In this document: piece by piece, positions 8,943 to 18,798 of the stretch
Numbering within the stretch: position 1 is the first letter of the stretch
How the letters are laid out: every line of letters starts with the position of its first letter
Source: an uncultured Schlesneria sp.
Lineage (GTDB): Bacteria > Planctomycetota > Planctomycetia > Planctomycetales > Planctomycetaceae
Direction of reading: 5' to 3'
NCBI GenBank assembly: GCA_903840265.1
Contig: CAIMFH010000148.1
Location: 1 to 64,000, forward strand
Length of the DNA stretch: 64,000 nucleotides
Program-made: the position numbers and the translations under genes
Notes under the pieces: generated by a model
Database searches by the model: none
Seen by the model: only the letters and a program-made list of their open reading frames with translations
Told to the model about the DNA's origin: nothing

Positions 8943-9152
8943 CTAACGGCGGCTCGCTGGGACTTCCGTCCCGGTCATTTCAAATGCTTCTTGCCAGAGT
9001 GTCCCGCACATCAGTCCCAGACCGTAACCTGCGATCAGTGACAGAAGAGCGGCCTGCACCGTGGCATCGAAGCCCACCGACAAAAACAGTCCACGTCCAA
9101 TCGTCAAAACAAAAGCCAATAAGGCCCAACGCCAAGCGTCTCGTCGTGCCAT
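8943..9152 (-). CDS. Small membrane protein in the flagellar operon
   Basis: About 69 residues from ATG 9152 (MARRDAWRW); in-frame ATGs 12 and 75 bases upstream are possible. Two hydrophobic segments: about residues 8-27 (ALLAFVLTIGRGLF) and 32-52 (AALLSLIAGYGLGLMCG). No family recognised. It lies between flhG and the sigma-28 gene on the same strand with gaps of about 190 and 80 bases. The flhG-to-sigma-factor interval of Bacillus also holds extra genes, so a flagellar or swarming role is possible, but only by position. Confidence 0.5.
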   Translation of the reverse strand: MARRDAWRWALLAFVLTIGRGLFLSVGFDATVQAALLSLIAGYGLGLMCGTLWQEAFEMTGTEVPASRR

Positions 9153-9338
9153 GCTCGGTTCCATCCTGGCAGTCGTCCGTCCGTTGTGATGGTTCAAAAC
9201 GCCATCCTCGCGGGCAGAGTTCCGCACAGTCTTTATCGACCGGGCAGAGCGTTAAAGTTCAGTTAATTCACCTTATTTCTCCAAGATCATGCAACCGGAC
9301 CGACTTCTCACAAAAACGCTTTGATCAAACTGTTCACA

Positions 9339-10262
9339 TTAAGCGGCACGGCTTGCTGATCGCCCATTCAACCGCTCGAAGAAACCTTCAGACTGTCCCG
9401 ACACTGTTCGATTCAGTCGCTGAGCCACTTGCTCGATGGCCAGTTGCGCTGGGCATCCAGGGTCGACTTCGATCCACGGAACACGGCGAAACACGGACTG
9501 CGCGACGACCGGATCAAACGGAATGATTCCTGCCAGGCTGATATCACTGCTCAGAAAAGTCCGAGCGGCGTGACGTAGCCGGTCCATGATCCGGGCCGCT
9601 TGTTCGTTGGAGTCGGCCTGATTGATGAGCACCGAAACCCTGGCCACACCAGCCACTGCCAGGCTCTTCAAAGTTCCGTAAGCTTCCGCCACCGAAGTTG
9701 GTTCGGGAGTTGTGACGAGCACTGCGTGATCGACAACGGCTGCGATGGATCGTGCGCGAGCCACGTCGAAGCCGAGGTCCGAAATCAACCAGGCCTGACG
9801 CTGTTCGAACTCATTCAGGTCGCGCCACGCGGCGGTGCGAATCGTCGCAGTGTTCAGTAGGTGTCGACCGCCGGGAATGATTTGTGTACCGCCGGAACCG
9901 CTGAGGGTCACTTCGTGAAGTGATCGGCTGCCCGCCAGTACATGCTCCAGATTCCAGTATCCGTTTTGATTCGCAAGCAGACCAAGGCTGCCCGCTCCAT
10001 CGCTGATATCCAGCATGCCGACGGCCGCATTCTGCCGAGCCAGCGTCGCAGCCAGATTGAACGCGATGACACTCTTACCGACGCCACCCTTACCACTGAC
10101 GATGACGACCGACCGGCAGATCTGCGCTGGCTTGTCAGCGAACTGACAGATGTCGCCTCGACGCAGCGAGGCCAGGTTGCGCAGTTCGCGAGCCTGATCG
10201 CTGCTCGAACTATTGTGATGGAGAGTGGTCAACAAAGGTCTGCAATCAAGTCTGGAGAGCAA
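9339..10262 (-). CDS. flhG: Flagellar number/placement MinD-like ATPase FlhG (FleN/YlxH)
   Basis: ParA/MinD-family ATPase that controls flagellar number and position and stimulates the GTPase of FlhF. The 307-residue product has the deviant Walker A KGGVGKS (58-64), a switch-like DISDGAGSLG and later NQAD. Near the N-terminus SDQARELR (21-28) matches the DQAxxLR activator motif known from FlhG/YlxH, which separates it from plain MinD. The start is a TTG at 10262; an in-frame TAA immediately upstream excludes an earlier start, and no good ribosome site is visible, so coupling to flhF (ending 29 bases upstream) is likely. Confidence 0.9.
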   Translation of the reverse strand: MLSRLDCRPLLTTLHHNSSSSDQARELRNLASLRRGDICQFADKPAQICRSVVIVSGKGGVGKSVIAFNLAATLARQNAAVGMLDISDGAGSLGLLANQNGYWNLEHVLAGSRSLHEVTLSGSGGTQIIPGGRHLLNTATIRTAAWRDLNEFEQRQAWLISDLGFDVARARSIAAVVDHAVLVTTPEPTSVAEAYGTLKSLAVAGVARVSVLINQADSNEQAARIMDRLRHAARTFLSSDISLAGIIPFDPVVAQSVFRRVPWIEVDPGCPAQLAIEQVAQRLNRTVSGQSEGFFERLNGRSASRAA

Positions 10263-10291
10263 AAGGAATTAGCGATGCCATCAGTGAAAAA

Positions 10292-11680
10292 CTAGTGATT
10301 TGTCGGGTTTACGGTGTCGAGTCCCATGATCAACCGAGCGGCTCGACAGGAGTCGGCAGGCTCGATGTCACGTGGGACTTCTTGTCCGGTGGCGAAATAC
10401 GAAATAGGGAGTCCGATCTCACGGCTGGCCGACAGCAACCCGCCGCAGCCGGCCGTTTCGTCCAACTTGGTGAACACAACAGCAGTCGGCGATACGGCCG
10501 CAAAACGGTCTGCGGCCGCACGCAGTGAACTCGCGCCGGAAGCCAGGCTGAGAACCAGATAGACGTAGTCCGGTTTGGCAACCGCAATCAATTCTTTGAG
10601 TTCGGCCAATCGGCGATCGTCGTGAGGACTACGGCCGGCGGTGTCGATGAGTACCAGGTCGCAGTCGGCGAAGGCATCGAGCGCCTCTTGCATTTCCGCA
10701 GGGCTCGTCACGATTCGCATCGGCAGATCGATGATTTCGGCATAGGTGCGAAGCTGTTCGACTGCGGCGACACGATAAGTGTCCACGGTGATCAGGCCAA
10801 GCCGGCAGTCTTGCTGCAGCCCGAATCGTCCCGCCAGCTTCGCAAGTGTCGTCGTCTTGCCGACACCCGTCGGCCCCACCATCATCGCGATCTGTCGTCG
10901 TCCAGTGACGGGAGTAATCGCATGGCGGCAGGGAATCTGTCGTTCGATCAACGCGGTCAACAAAGCAGTCGTCGCCGAAGTCTCCGCCAGTTGGCCTGAT
11001 GTCGCATGGCGGCTGAGTTGCTGAACCAGCTCTCGCGCCACATCGTCGGCGACATCGGCTTCGACCAGAGAAAGATAGTGAGGGAACAGTTCCGGCGGAA
11101 TCTCGACCAGACCTCGCGTCGATCGACGGCTCAGGTCTGCGATCATTTGTTGCAATGCATCCAGTCGCTTCTCGATGGATGCTGGTGAGGTGACATCCAG
11201 GTCACTCACCGGCAGAGTGCGACTGGGCGTCGCACTTCGTTGTTGTGCAATCCTGACTCGATTGACCGGCGTCCGCACTGGTTGGAGAAGTGACGATGGC
11301 GGGGCGAGTTCCTCAAATTGTGCAGCTGGCGGCACTGCGACAAACTCGCTTGGCGTCCAATCGAAACCCCCAACAGATGCTTGTTCGTGTTTAGCGGTGT
11401 CAGCCAATGACGCCCGTTTCACGGAAGCGGCGGCCACAGTTGAGGTATCGATTGTGACGGCGACTTTGTCCATTTCAGCGATGAGGCGTGCCCGAGGAAC
11501 GATCGTCGATCGTTGCGCCTTCACTTCCACTTGCGGCTTCGCTGACAGCCAACTGAAGAGGCCGGTCTTCGCGACTTGCTTCACTTCCACGATGACCGCA
11601 TCGAGTCCCATCTCACGTCGCACTTGTGCCAGTGCTTCGTCAGTAGTCGCTGCTCGAAAAGTTCGAATTGTATTGCTCAT
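10292..11680 (-). CDS. flhF: Flagellar SRP-type GTPase FlhF
   Basis: Third SRP GTPase, needed to place flagella and recruit early flagellar proteins to the pole. The 462-residue product has a basic N-terminal B domain (TFRAATTDEALAQVRREMG), a variable linker, then the NG domain with G1 GPTGVGKTT (269-277), ITVDTYRVAAVEQL (297-310), G3 DTAGR (346-350) and G4 TKLDE (404-408). ATG 11680 follows AAGAGA. flhA ends 45 bases upstream and flhG starts 29 bases downstream, the conserved flhA-flhF-flhG order. Confidence 0.95.
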   Translation of the reverse strand: MSNTIRTFRAATTDEALAQVRREMGLDAVIVEVKQVAKTGLFSWLSAKPQVEVKAQRSTIVPRARLIAEMDKVAVTIDTSTVAAASVKRASLADTAKHEQASVGGFDWTPSEFVAVPPAAQFEELAPPSSLLQPVRTPVNRVRIAQQRSATPSRTLPVSDLDVTSPASIEKRLDALQQMIADLSRRSTRGLVEIPPELFPHYLSLVEADVADDVARELVQQLSRHATSGQLAETSATTALLTALIERQIPCRHAITPVTGRRQIAMMVGPTGVGKTTTLAKLAGRFGLQQDCRLGLITVDTYRVAAVEQLRTYAEIIDLPMRIVTSPAEMQEALDAFADCDLVLIDTAGRSPHDDRRLAELKELIAVAKPDYVYLVLSLASGASSLRAAADRFAAVSPTAVVFTKLDETAGCGGLLSASREIGLPISYFATGQEVPRDIEPADSCRAARLIMGLDTVNPTNH

Positions 11681-11725
11681 ATTATTCTCTTGGGCCGAGC
11701 GTTTGATCGGGACAATAAAGCGTGA

Positions 11726-13906
11726 CTAAGTGGCACTGGCGATTAAATCAGGCACGTTCCTGGCAGCGGGCTGCCATGTGCTTTTTGTGACGGGGATCGG
11801 AATCTTGACCGCATTCAAAGGAACTTGACCGGCTGAGCGGATCGTCGTGTCGCGAGGGACTTCGTTCAGACTGAGCACGGCCAGCTTCGGAAGCGAACCA
11901 CTCGTCAGTTGTCGCAGCACTTGCCTGACGCGTGGACCGCACACGGCGACCATTGGCAAACCGGCTCGAACCAACTTCTGAGTTTGTCGCGACAGTTCGT
12001 GGCGAACCCCTTCGACGACTTGCGGAGTCAGCTTGATGATCAGGCCACGTTCGGCGTATTCGAAGCCATTCGCCAGCACATCTTCCAACGCAGGATCAAT
12101 AGTGATCGCGTGGATGACGCCCTGTGAATCTCGATAAGGCTGACAGATCGTGCGACTGAGAGCGTGTCGTACGTATTCAGACAGGATCGCAATTTCCTTC
12201 GTTCGCTCGGCATAGTCGCCGAGTGTCTCCAGAATCGTTTCCAGATCGCGAACAGGCACTCGTTCTCGCAGCAGATTCGTCAGAACCTGATGGACATGAG
12301 ATGGCTTCAACAGTTCCGGGATCAGCTCGTCGACAACTCGGGGAGATGTCTGACGCAAATTATCCAGCAGCTGATGCACATGCTCTCGCGTCAACAGTTC
12401 GTCAGCGTGGCTGCGGACGACTTCTGTCAGATGACTGATCAAAAGCTGTGCGGGTTCGATGACTTGATAGCCGAGTTCGCGAGCCTGTTCGGCTTGCGCA
12501 GGTTCGATCCACTGGCCGGCGCGATTCGAGACGGGGTCTCGTGCATCGGCTCCAGGTAACGTTCCGCTCGTCGAACCCGTATCGATGGCGAACAAAGCGT
12601 CCGGACGAATCTCGCCCGTGGCGACTGTCACACCACGCAGCTTGATCTGGTAGGACCGATCTTTGAGTCGCAGGCTATCTCGAATTTTGACTTTGGGTAG
12701 CAGGATTCCCAACTCTTGAGCGATCCGTTGTCGCAGTTGGCCAATTCGTTCCATCAGGCCTCCGCCATTGGCGGATTCGGCGAGTCGAATCAGCTTGTAT
12801 CCCAATTCCAGTTCAATGGGTTCGATCGCCAATTGATCTTCTGGACGAGTGGCCGACTTTGCAGGTTGGGCCTGTCGAGCCGCATCGGAAGCAGCTTGAG
12901 CAGTCACAACTTCGAGCTGCTGACGTTTCCGCTGCAGTTGCAGTCCGACGAGCATGCATCCTGTTCCCATCGCCAGCATCGGAATCATCGGCAGACCGGT
13001 GAAGGCCAGACCGATCGCGGCCGCTGCGGCCAGGAACAGGACACTCGGATCGCCGAATGTTTGTCCGATGACATCTTGCGAGAGATTGGCTTGTGATGAA
13101 GATCGAGTCGCCAGCAAGGCGGCCGACAGCCCGATCAGGAAACTGGGGATCTGTGTGACCAGACCATCGCCAATTGTCAGCAACGTAAAGACTTCGACGG
13201 CTCGTTGCGGAGCCATCTTATATTGGATGACGCCAATCAGGATGCCACCGATCAGATTGACGGCCGTAATCAGAATACCAGCCAGGGCATCGCCGCGAAC
13301 AAACTTGCCGGCTCCGTCCATGGCGGCATGAAAATCAGCCTGAGCCGTAATTTCCGCACGCAGGCGGCGCGCTTCGTCACCGGAAATGACGCCCGCGTTT
13401 AGATCTCCGTCGACAGCCATCTGTCGGCCGGGCATCCCATCCAAGGCGAAACGTGCGGCCACTTCACTCAGCCGTGTCGCACCTTTCGTGACTACCACGA
13501 ACTGGATGACTGCGATGATTGAAAACAGGATCAGTCCGACGGCGATCTGATCTTGAGCAACGAACTTGGCGAAGGTGTTGATGACTTCGCCAGCAGCAGA
13601 TGTTCCATGAGTCGCTGCTCGAGTCAGCAGTAACCGAGTCGAGGCGATATTAAGGACAAGCCGAGCCAGCGTGGTCAGTAACAACAGTGACGGGAACGCG
13701 CTGAAATCGGACGGACGGGCCACAAACAAGGTTGTCAGCAGCAGCACAACCGCCGCCGTCAAGTTTGCTGCGAGTAACAAATCCAGCACTGCGGGAGAGA
13801 CGGGAACGATCACGACCAGCAGCGACGCGATCAGCAGCACGGGCAGGACGAACCCGGTCAGGGTTCCTGCAACGCCGCGCGGACGATGAGCGCTGTCGGT
13901 AGACAT
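11726..13906 (-). CDS. flhA: Flagellar type III export protein FlhA
   Basis: Large inner-membrane component of the flagellar export gate. The product of about 726 residues has eight or so hydrophobic segments in its first 330 residues and a big cytoplasmic C-terminal domain that would bind chaperone-substrate complexes. The FHIPEP signature region is clear around 144-172 (TRLSEVAARFALDGMPG, then QMAVDGDLNAG). I chose ATG 13906, with GGAG six bases upstream, over a TTG 15 bases earlier. First gene of the flhA-flhF-flhG-x-fliA operon; flhB is not next to it here. The promoter should lie in the 660-base gap upstream. Confidence 0.96.
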   Translation of the reverse strand: MSTDSAHRPRGVAGTLTGFVLPVLLIASLLVVIVPVSPAVLDLLLAANLTAAVVLLLTTLFVARPSDFSAFPSLLLLTTLARLVLNIASTRLLLTRAATHGTSAAGEVINTFAKFVAQDQIAVGLILFSIIAVIQFVVVTKGATRLSEVAARFALDGMPGRQMAVDGDLNAGVISGDEARRLRAEITAQADFHAAMDGAGKFVRGDALAGILITAVNLIGGILIGVIQYKMAPQRAVEVFTLLTIGDGLVTQIPSFLIGLSAALLATRSSSQANLSQDVIGQTFGDPSVLFLAAAAAIGLAFTGLPMIPMLAMGTGCMLVGLQLQRKRQQLEVVTAQAASDAARQAQPAKSATRPEDQLAIEPIELELGYKLIRLAESANGGGLMERIGQLRQRIAQELGILLPKVKIRDSLRLKDRSYQIKLRGVTVATGEIRPDALFAIDTGSTSGTLPGADARDPVSNRAGQWIEPAQAEQARELGYQVIEPAQLLISHLTEVVRSHADELLTREHVHQLLDNLRQTSPRVVDELIPELLKPSHVHQVLTNLLRERVPVRDLETILETLGDYAERTKEIAILSEYVRHALSRTICQPYRDSQGVIHAITIDPALEDVLANGFEYAERGLIIKLTPQVVEGVRHELSRQTQKLVRAGLPMVAVCGPRVRQVLRQLTSGSLPKLAVLSLNEVPRDTTIRSAGQVPLNAVKIPIPVTKSTWQPAARNVPDLIASAT

Positions 13907-14566
13907 TCGTGTCTCCGCCAAAGTGGCTTCGGCCCACTTGGAAGTGATGTGAATTGCAACAAATTGAATTGGGGGAGAAAGGCGGCGGGTTGATATCGAA
14001 AACGGAATCTAGTGTCCAGTGGAATGCGAGTGACATTCTGGCGTAACTCGTTGCACCGGCAGAATCTGCCCGTCATGCCACCTACCGATCAGCGGACGGC
14101 TCGTCATTGCCCGATAACGACGGAAAGAGTGGTGGTTTTTGCCGATTCTCGTTCAAGCAATCATGCTCGCCTCGATCATCAGACCGTGCGACTCCACGAT
14201 CCTGAGTTCTGACTGATGAGTCGGAATCGAGGATGATCTCGTCTGGACACAATTTCAGAGGTCAGATACAGACCGCTCCGGAACTTTCTGCCGATCCTTC
14301 GGTGAGTTCCGCCTGAATGGCCGAGGGTTTCCGAATCGCTCGGTTGAATATTGTGTAGCCAGCCTACGATTACCTTCACGAATTGACGTTCACCCGTCCG
14401 AAACGCCTGACATTCCGTTTAGTCGTCGCAGCTTTCCAAAGAATGAAATCGTCGTTTCGCGTTGGAACGACAGATCTGGGGCTTGGGCCGGCCTCTGCCA
14501 TTCACGATGAACGCTGTGGCTCGGCAGGCGTAGTTCGCTTTCCGGCATTATTAGAGAGATAACTCG
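13907..14566. other. Divergent intergenic region flhA / polysaccharide gene
   Basis: About 660 bases without a convincing gene. Should contain the flhA operon promoter (leftward) and that of the capD-like gene (rightward). I looked for sigma-54 (GG-N10-GC) and sigma-28 (TAAA-N15-GCCGATAA) boxes and found no good match. Confidence 0.4.
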
Positions 14567-16408
14567 ATGAGATTCCGGCTAGTCGCCGCCTTACCGGTCT
14601 ATCTGACGCTATATACCGTCTCACTCACGGTCGCCTTTCTGCTGCGCTTCGATCTGCGAATGAGTGCCGAGACCTGGCGTACCCTCTTCGCCGTGCTCCC
14701 CTTCACGCTGTTGATCAAAAGCATTGTTTTTGTGATGGGCCGCGAATGGAATCGCTACCATCGCTATACGACGATGTCTGATCTGGCGTACATCATCGGC
14801 CTGCGGACGATTGGTTCGTTACTGGTCTTCAGTTTCTTCTCGACGGGAATCAGTGACGTTGTTCCCCCTCGATCTGTCATGGCAATTGATTGGGTGTTAT
14901 CTATTTTAGGCACAATCGTGCTGCGCGCTTCGATCCGATACGTGCGAGAACAATATGGCCTGCAGATGCGCAAGTGCGAACGTAAGCGAACATTGGTCTA
15001 CGGAGCCGACATCAATGCGGTCTCCATTGTTCGCCTTTTGCGAACGACAGCGGCAGACCACGAGATCGTCGCGTTCCTCGACCCCTTCGATTCTGCGGAA
15101 CATACGCTGATCGGTGGAATTCCGGTCGTCAACTACTGCGACGATATCGCTGGTGCAGCCGCGAAGTACAAAGCCGGCCACCTGTTCATCCCTGGTTCCG
15201 TTTCGGGCCGAACGGTTCGTGGGCTTTACCAATATTGCCAGGACGCCGGGGTGAAGGCGCATGTCATCCCCGCGATCAGCGAAATCGTCAGCGGTCGCGT
15301 CAAGCTGTCCATCAGTGATGTCACCATTTCCGATCTGCTGCGTCGCGAACCGACTCAATTGGATATGGAAGGGATCGCGGGATTCATCACCGAGAAAGTG
15401 GTGCTGGTCACGGGAGCCGCCGGTAGCATCGGCTCAGAATTGTGTCGCCAGATTATTGAGTTCAATCCCACCAAAGTCGTGTTGGTCGATCAATCTGAGT
15501 TTGGGATGTTCCAAATCGAGCAGGGATTCGTTGTTCAGGACCTTAAGGGTGTCGAACTGGTCTACGTCATTGCCGACGTAAATGACCAACCGACGCTGTC
15601 TCGCGTGTTCAGCGAGCACCAACCTGACATGGTATTTCATGCGGCAGCGTACAAGCACGTCCCGTTGATGGAAGACAATCCGCAGATCGCCATCCGCAAC
15701 AATGTGTTGGGCACGAAGAGTGTCGTCGATCTGGCCGACCGGTTTGGAGTGCAACACTTCGTGCTCATCTCGACCGATAAGGCCGTCCGACCAACCAGCA
15801 TCATGGGATCGACCAAGCTGGTCGCCGAAAAATACCTGCAGGCCGTCGCCGCCACTTCCAAGACCAAGTTCATTACCGTCCGATTCGGCAATGTCCTCAA
15901 CTCGGCCGGTAGCGTCGTCCCCACGTTTCGCCGACAGATTCTGGAAGGGGGCCCCGTCACGGTCACCCATCCCGAGATGACGCGATTCTTCATGACGATT
16001 CCCGAAGCTGTGCAACTGGTGCTGCAAGCCAGTGCCTTGGGAGACTCGGGCCAGGTCTTGATCCTGGACATGGGCGAACCCGTCAAGATTCTGGATCTGG
16101 CACGCGACATGATCTCGCTATCCGGCCTGCGTTATCCCGACGATATCGATATCGAATTCACAGGCCTGCGTCCCGGTGAGAAGATGTACGAAGAATTGTT
16201 CTACGGAAACGAGAAACGCGCTCAGAAGGTGCATCCGAAAATCTTCTGCGCCGAACGCGAACCGATTTCGCTGCTGGCGATCAAGCAAAACATCAGCCGA
16301 CTGGAACGTGCGATTCAAGGCAATCGAGCTGAAGCTCGGAAAACGCTGGGCGACGTGATCGCCGGCTTCATCGCCGAGGGCGCCGAATTCGATCGTCAAG
16401 CGGCCTAG
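14567..16408 (+). CDS. Membrane nucleoside-diphosphate-sugar dehydratase/epimerase (CapD/WbpM type)
   Basis: Likely UDP-N-acetylhexosamine 4,6-dehydratase for surface polysaccharide or glycan synthesis. The 613-residue product has four N-terminal membrane segments (roughly 5-27, 40-57, 74-93, 104-122), a CoA-binding-like region with VYGADINAVSIV (144-155), and a C-terminal short-chain dehydrogenase domain: TGAAGSIGSE (282-291) for NAD(P) and STDKAVRP..SIMGSTK (402-417) with the Met-x3-Lys pair (M413, K417) that replaces Tyr-x3-Lys in this family. Domain order and length fit CapD/WbpM/PglF. It is transcribed alone; a UDP-sugar dehydrogenase lies 4 kb away. Confidence 0.9.
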   Translation: MRFRLVAALPVYLTLYTVSLTVAFLLRFDLRMSAETWRTLFAVLPFTLLIKSIVFVMGREWNRYHRYTTMSDLAYIIGLRTIGSLLVFSFFSTGISDVVPPRSVMAIDWVLSILGTIVLRASIRYVREQYGLQMRKCERKRTLVYGADINAVSIVRLLRTTAADHEIVAFLDPFDSAEHTLIGGIPVVNYCDDIAGAAAKYKAGHLFIPGSVSGRTVRGLYQYCQDAGVKAHVIPAISEIVSGRVKLSISDVTISDLLRREPTQLDMEGIAGFITEKVVLVTGAAGSIGSELCRQIIEFNPTKVVLVDQSEFGMFQIEQGFVVQDLKGVELVYVIADVNDQPTLSRVFSEHQPDMVFHAAAYKHVPLMEDNPQIAIRNNVLGTKSVVDLADRFGVQHFVLISTDKAVRPTSIMGSTKLVAEKYLQAVAATSKTKFITVRFGNVLNSAGSVVPTFRRQILEGGPVTVTHPEMTRFFMTIPEAVQLVLQASALGDSGQVLILDMGEPVKILDLARDMISLSGLRYPDDIDIEFTGLRPGEKMYEELFYGNEKRAQKVHPKIFCAEREPISLLAIKQNISRLERAIQGNRAEARKTLGDVIAGFIAEGAEFDRQAA

Positions 16409-16423
16409 GCCCGCTCGAACCGG

Positions 16424-16449
16424 CTTGCCACCCTGAGCAGCGTGGCAAG
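16424..16449. terminator. Hairpin after the dehydratase gene
   Basis: CTTGCCAC (16424-16431) pairs with GTGGCAAG (16442-16449) around a 10-base loop, 15 bases after the stop codon at 16408. No T-run follows, so terminator function is only likely. Confidence 0.35.
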
Positions 16450-16488
16450 GTTGGAGTCGCTTTCGATGGCGGCGTGGCAGGGGTTGAA

Positions 16489-16616
16489 GCGTTTCGCGAA
16501 ACCCCGGTGTGTTCACGCAGCCTTTGATCAACGGCATTCGACTTTCAACCGGGCCTTCCCGCTGGCCCAGCCTTGCTGGAGCCGCTTTGGACGAAGCCCC
16601 GGTGTTTCGCGAAACG
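16489..16616. repeat. Palindromic GTTTCGCGAAAC repeat pair, non-coding
   Basis: The 12-bp palindrome GTTTCGCGAAAC occurs at 16491-16502 and 16604-16615, in both cases beside CCCCGGTG-type sequence, so the two flanks are roughly inverted. Bases 16575-16616 form a longer unit that recurs at 20131-20171 with four substitutions and one indel, and a weaker copy (GCTTCGCGAAAC) is at 31194-31205. The 16409-16913 gap holds no gene; besides this repeat it has a TATAAT box at 16807-16812 that may serve the porin gene, although the TTGACA upstream (16778-16783) is 23 bases away, too far for a standard promoter. Confidence 0.55.
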
Positions 16617-16913
16617 CTCCGTTCCCAGCCACACAGCCCCCCAACCCGTCTGAGCAGGGCGGTGTCAGCCACGGGCCTCTTTACATGAGCCTGACAGCGC
16701 GCTGTCGCGCACCAGAGTTTTGCAAGCAATCCAAATCATTCACCACCTGCTGAAAACCACTGTGACATTTAGTCTGGTTGACACACCGCAAATACATCGC
16801 TGTCGCTATAATTGTCAAAATCGCTACTTTCGCTACTTATTGTTCTATTTTTAGACAAATCCTGACGATTAACTAATGTCTCACTAGTTCATTCTTGGGC
16901 CAGGGATGTCTAT

Positions 16914-18569
16914 ATGTTGCGAAACTGCTTCCGGATGCTGATCGTGGGGTGTGCTTTCAATCCATTCATTGCGGTCAGCGCAAACGCGGATGAACCCGCT
17001 CCTCAAGTCGAACCTGCGACTATCGCAAACAAAACTGAGGCATCGCTCCCTCCATCCGCCATGTCACTCCCCCAACTGCAAGAGGACTTTTCGTCGTTAA
17101 AGACGAGGTTCGATGCCTCCGAGACGAGGCTGAAAGAGTCTGAGCGGAAGTTGGATGAGGCACAGATCCAGAATCAATCTCTGTGGACAGCATCAATCGA
17201 CGCATCCCAACGAGTGAATTCACGAGTCTCAGCCGCGGATTTCTTTCCTGGAGCCGTGAACACGAACCTGATGGGGGAAAACGATATCGCCCCGACTCAG
17301 ACGCGTTTCGGGGCGGGGTCACGTCTGGGTGATAGCGGGTTCATCTTCCGAACGGTATTTCAAGGCTCGGTCAGCGGAACCTATGACACGGGGTTTGTTG
17401 GCGGAAAGCCTCTGGAAATGGATCCTGGCACGATTGCGCTTCGCGGAAGCGCTGCTCGTCATCAGTCAGGATTTTTCCAGATGACTGATGCCAAAGGAAA
17501 TCTGGCCGTTGACCTGCAAAAGCAATTCACCGAGACGGGGGATGATGTCCAGGCTCAGGCCTATCTCGAAACTCAGATCGACAACTCAGGTCAGTTGGTC
17601 GTTCGTCACGCCTTCGGTCGAACGGATCTCTCCAACATCGCGATATTGGCAGGCCAGTTCTGGACCGCTTGGGGCGATGAAGGCACGCTTCCTCATTCTC
17701 TCACTCTCAATTCCACGGCGGCAGGAACCGTTTATTCGATCGTTCCGCAGTTGCGATTGGCGACGTCCCTGAGCGATGAAGTGCTCGCATCGGTAGCAAT
17801 TCAAAATCCATTGTCCAGCACAATTGATTCAACGGACCCGACCGACCCAGCACCACCTGCTCCTCCGACACCGAATGCTGTCTTGCAACGCTATCCCGAC
17901 TTGGCAATGCGGATCAGATACTTGGATAGCGAGACGAGATATAACAGTTGCTCTGTCGGTGCATTGATTCGCGGCCTCGGCATCGAGACGAATCTCGGCC
18001 AGGAGCAAGTACGAACGGGTTGGGGGATTACCGCGAATTGCCGAACCCTGATTGCGCCCTGTTCCGCGATCCAATATGGAGCTGTGGGAGGACGTGGCCT
18101 GGGTGGTGACATATTCGGGTTGCAGACAGTTGCTGGCGTTGCCTCTGATCCATCAAATCTTCTTCAAAACCAGACCGACTATGGGGGATACCTCGGATTC
18201 ACTCAGTTATTTTCCGACCACTTGCAGTTTAACACCGCATACGGAATTGCGCGTGGAGACAGCACCCCTGCCGTCCCTTTCCACAAAGCTCAGAACGCCT
18301 GGGCGAATCTGATCTATCGAAACAGCGATCAGTTGAGCGTTGGTTTCGAATACCATTGGGGTGAAAACGAGATTGGCGGAATTCCGGGAGACAATCATCG
18401 GGTTCTCCTCACTGTCCAAATCACGCCCAAAGCAAAGTCAACGGATAATTCTACCCCGGCAGCGACGCCATTTGGTGGGACAAAAATGTTTGCACCGGGA
18501 ATGCCGGCACCGGCAACATTTCTGCCCCAATCCAATGGTGGCGATGTCTCACGTTTCAAGCGGCTGTAG
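16914..18569 (+). CDS. Porin-like outer-membrane beta-barrel protein
   Basis: A 551-residue secreted protein. Residues 1-25 form a signal peptide (ending near SANADE). About 50-90 is a charged coiled coil (LQEDFSSLKTRFDASETRL). From about 130 on there are alternating hydrophobic/aromatic strands with short turns, Asp/Gly-rich loops and barrel-type phrases (VRHAFGRTDLSNIAILAGQFW; FTQLFSDHLQFNTAYGIAR; VGFEYHWGENEI). A signal peptide, coiled coil and strand-rich barrel fit DcaP-like trimeric porins. The last 40 residues are Pro-rich. No operon partner. The assignment rests on pattern, not on a specific motif, and substrate is unknown. Confidence 0.6.
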   Translation: MLRNCFRMLIVGCAFNPFIAVSANADEPAPQVEPATIANKTEASLPPSAMSLPQLQEDFSSLKTRFDASETRLKESERKLDEAQIQNQSLWTASIDASQRVNSRVSAADFFPGAVNTNLMGENDIAPTQTRFGAGSRLGDSGFIFRTVFQGSVSGTYDTGFVGGKPLEMDPGTIALRGSAARHQSGFFQMTDAKGNLAVDLQKQFTETGDDVQAQAYLETQIDNSGQLVVRHAFGRTDLSNIAILAGQFWTAWGDEGTLPHSLTLNSTAAGTVYSIVPQLRLATSLSDEVLASVAIQNPLSSTIDSTDPTDPAPPAPPTPNAVLQRYPDLAMRIRYLDSETRYNSCSVGALIRGLGIETNLGQEQVRTGWGITANCRTLIAPCSAIQYGAVGGRGLGGDIFGLQTVAGVASDPSNLLQNQTDYGGYLGFTQLFSDHLQFNTAYGIARGDSTPAVPFHKAQNAWANLIYRNSDQLSVGFEYHWGENEIGGIPGDNHRVLLTVQITPKAKSTDNSTPAATPFGGTKMFAPGMPAPATFLPQSNGGDVSRFKRL

Positions 18570-18798
18570 AGCACTCAAAACCGGCGCGATTTGACACGGT
18601 TTCTTAACCCGACAATGTCAACTAAGGCATGTCGCTGGATAACGACTGCGAATTTAAGCCGCGCGTTGATCAAGACCGTTTTTTCAAAAAGGTTGGGGAA
18701 GTCCTGCCGCTGCGATTACTCCGTGCCGAACCGAAGTTAGAATCATCGATGTGGACTGTGCCCAATACTCTTTTGCTTAGGCACGAGGAGGAACCAAC

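Noticed and set aside
9339-10262. MinD (cell division) rather than FlhG
   Set aside because: DQAxxLR motif at the N-terminus and position after flhF identify FlhG.
14076-14100. Sigma-54-like TGGC...GC element upstream of flhA
   Set aside because: GG-to-GC distance is two bases too short for a sigma-54 promoter.
16778-16812. Sigma-70 promoter TTGACA / TATAAT before the porin gene
   Set aside because: Both boxes are exact, but the spacer is 23 bases instead of 16-18; only the -10 box may be real.
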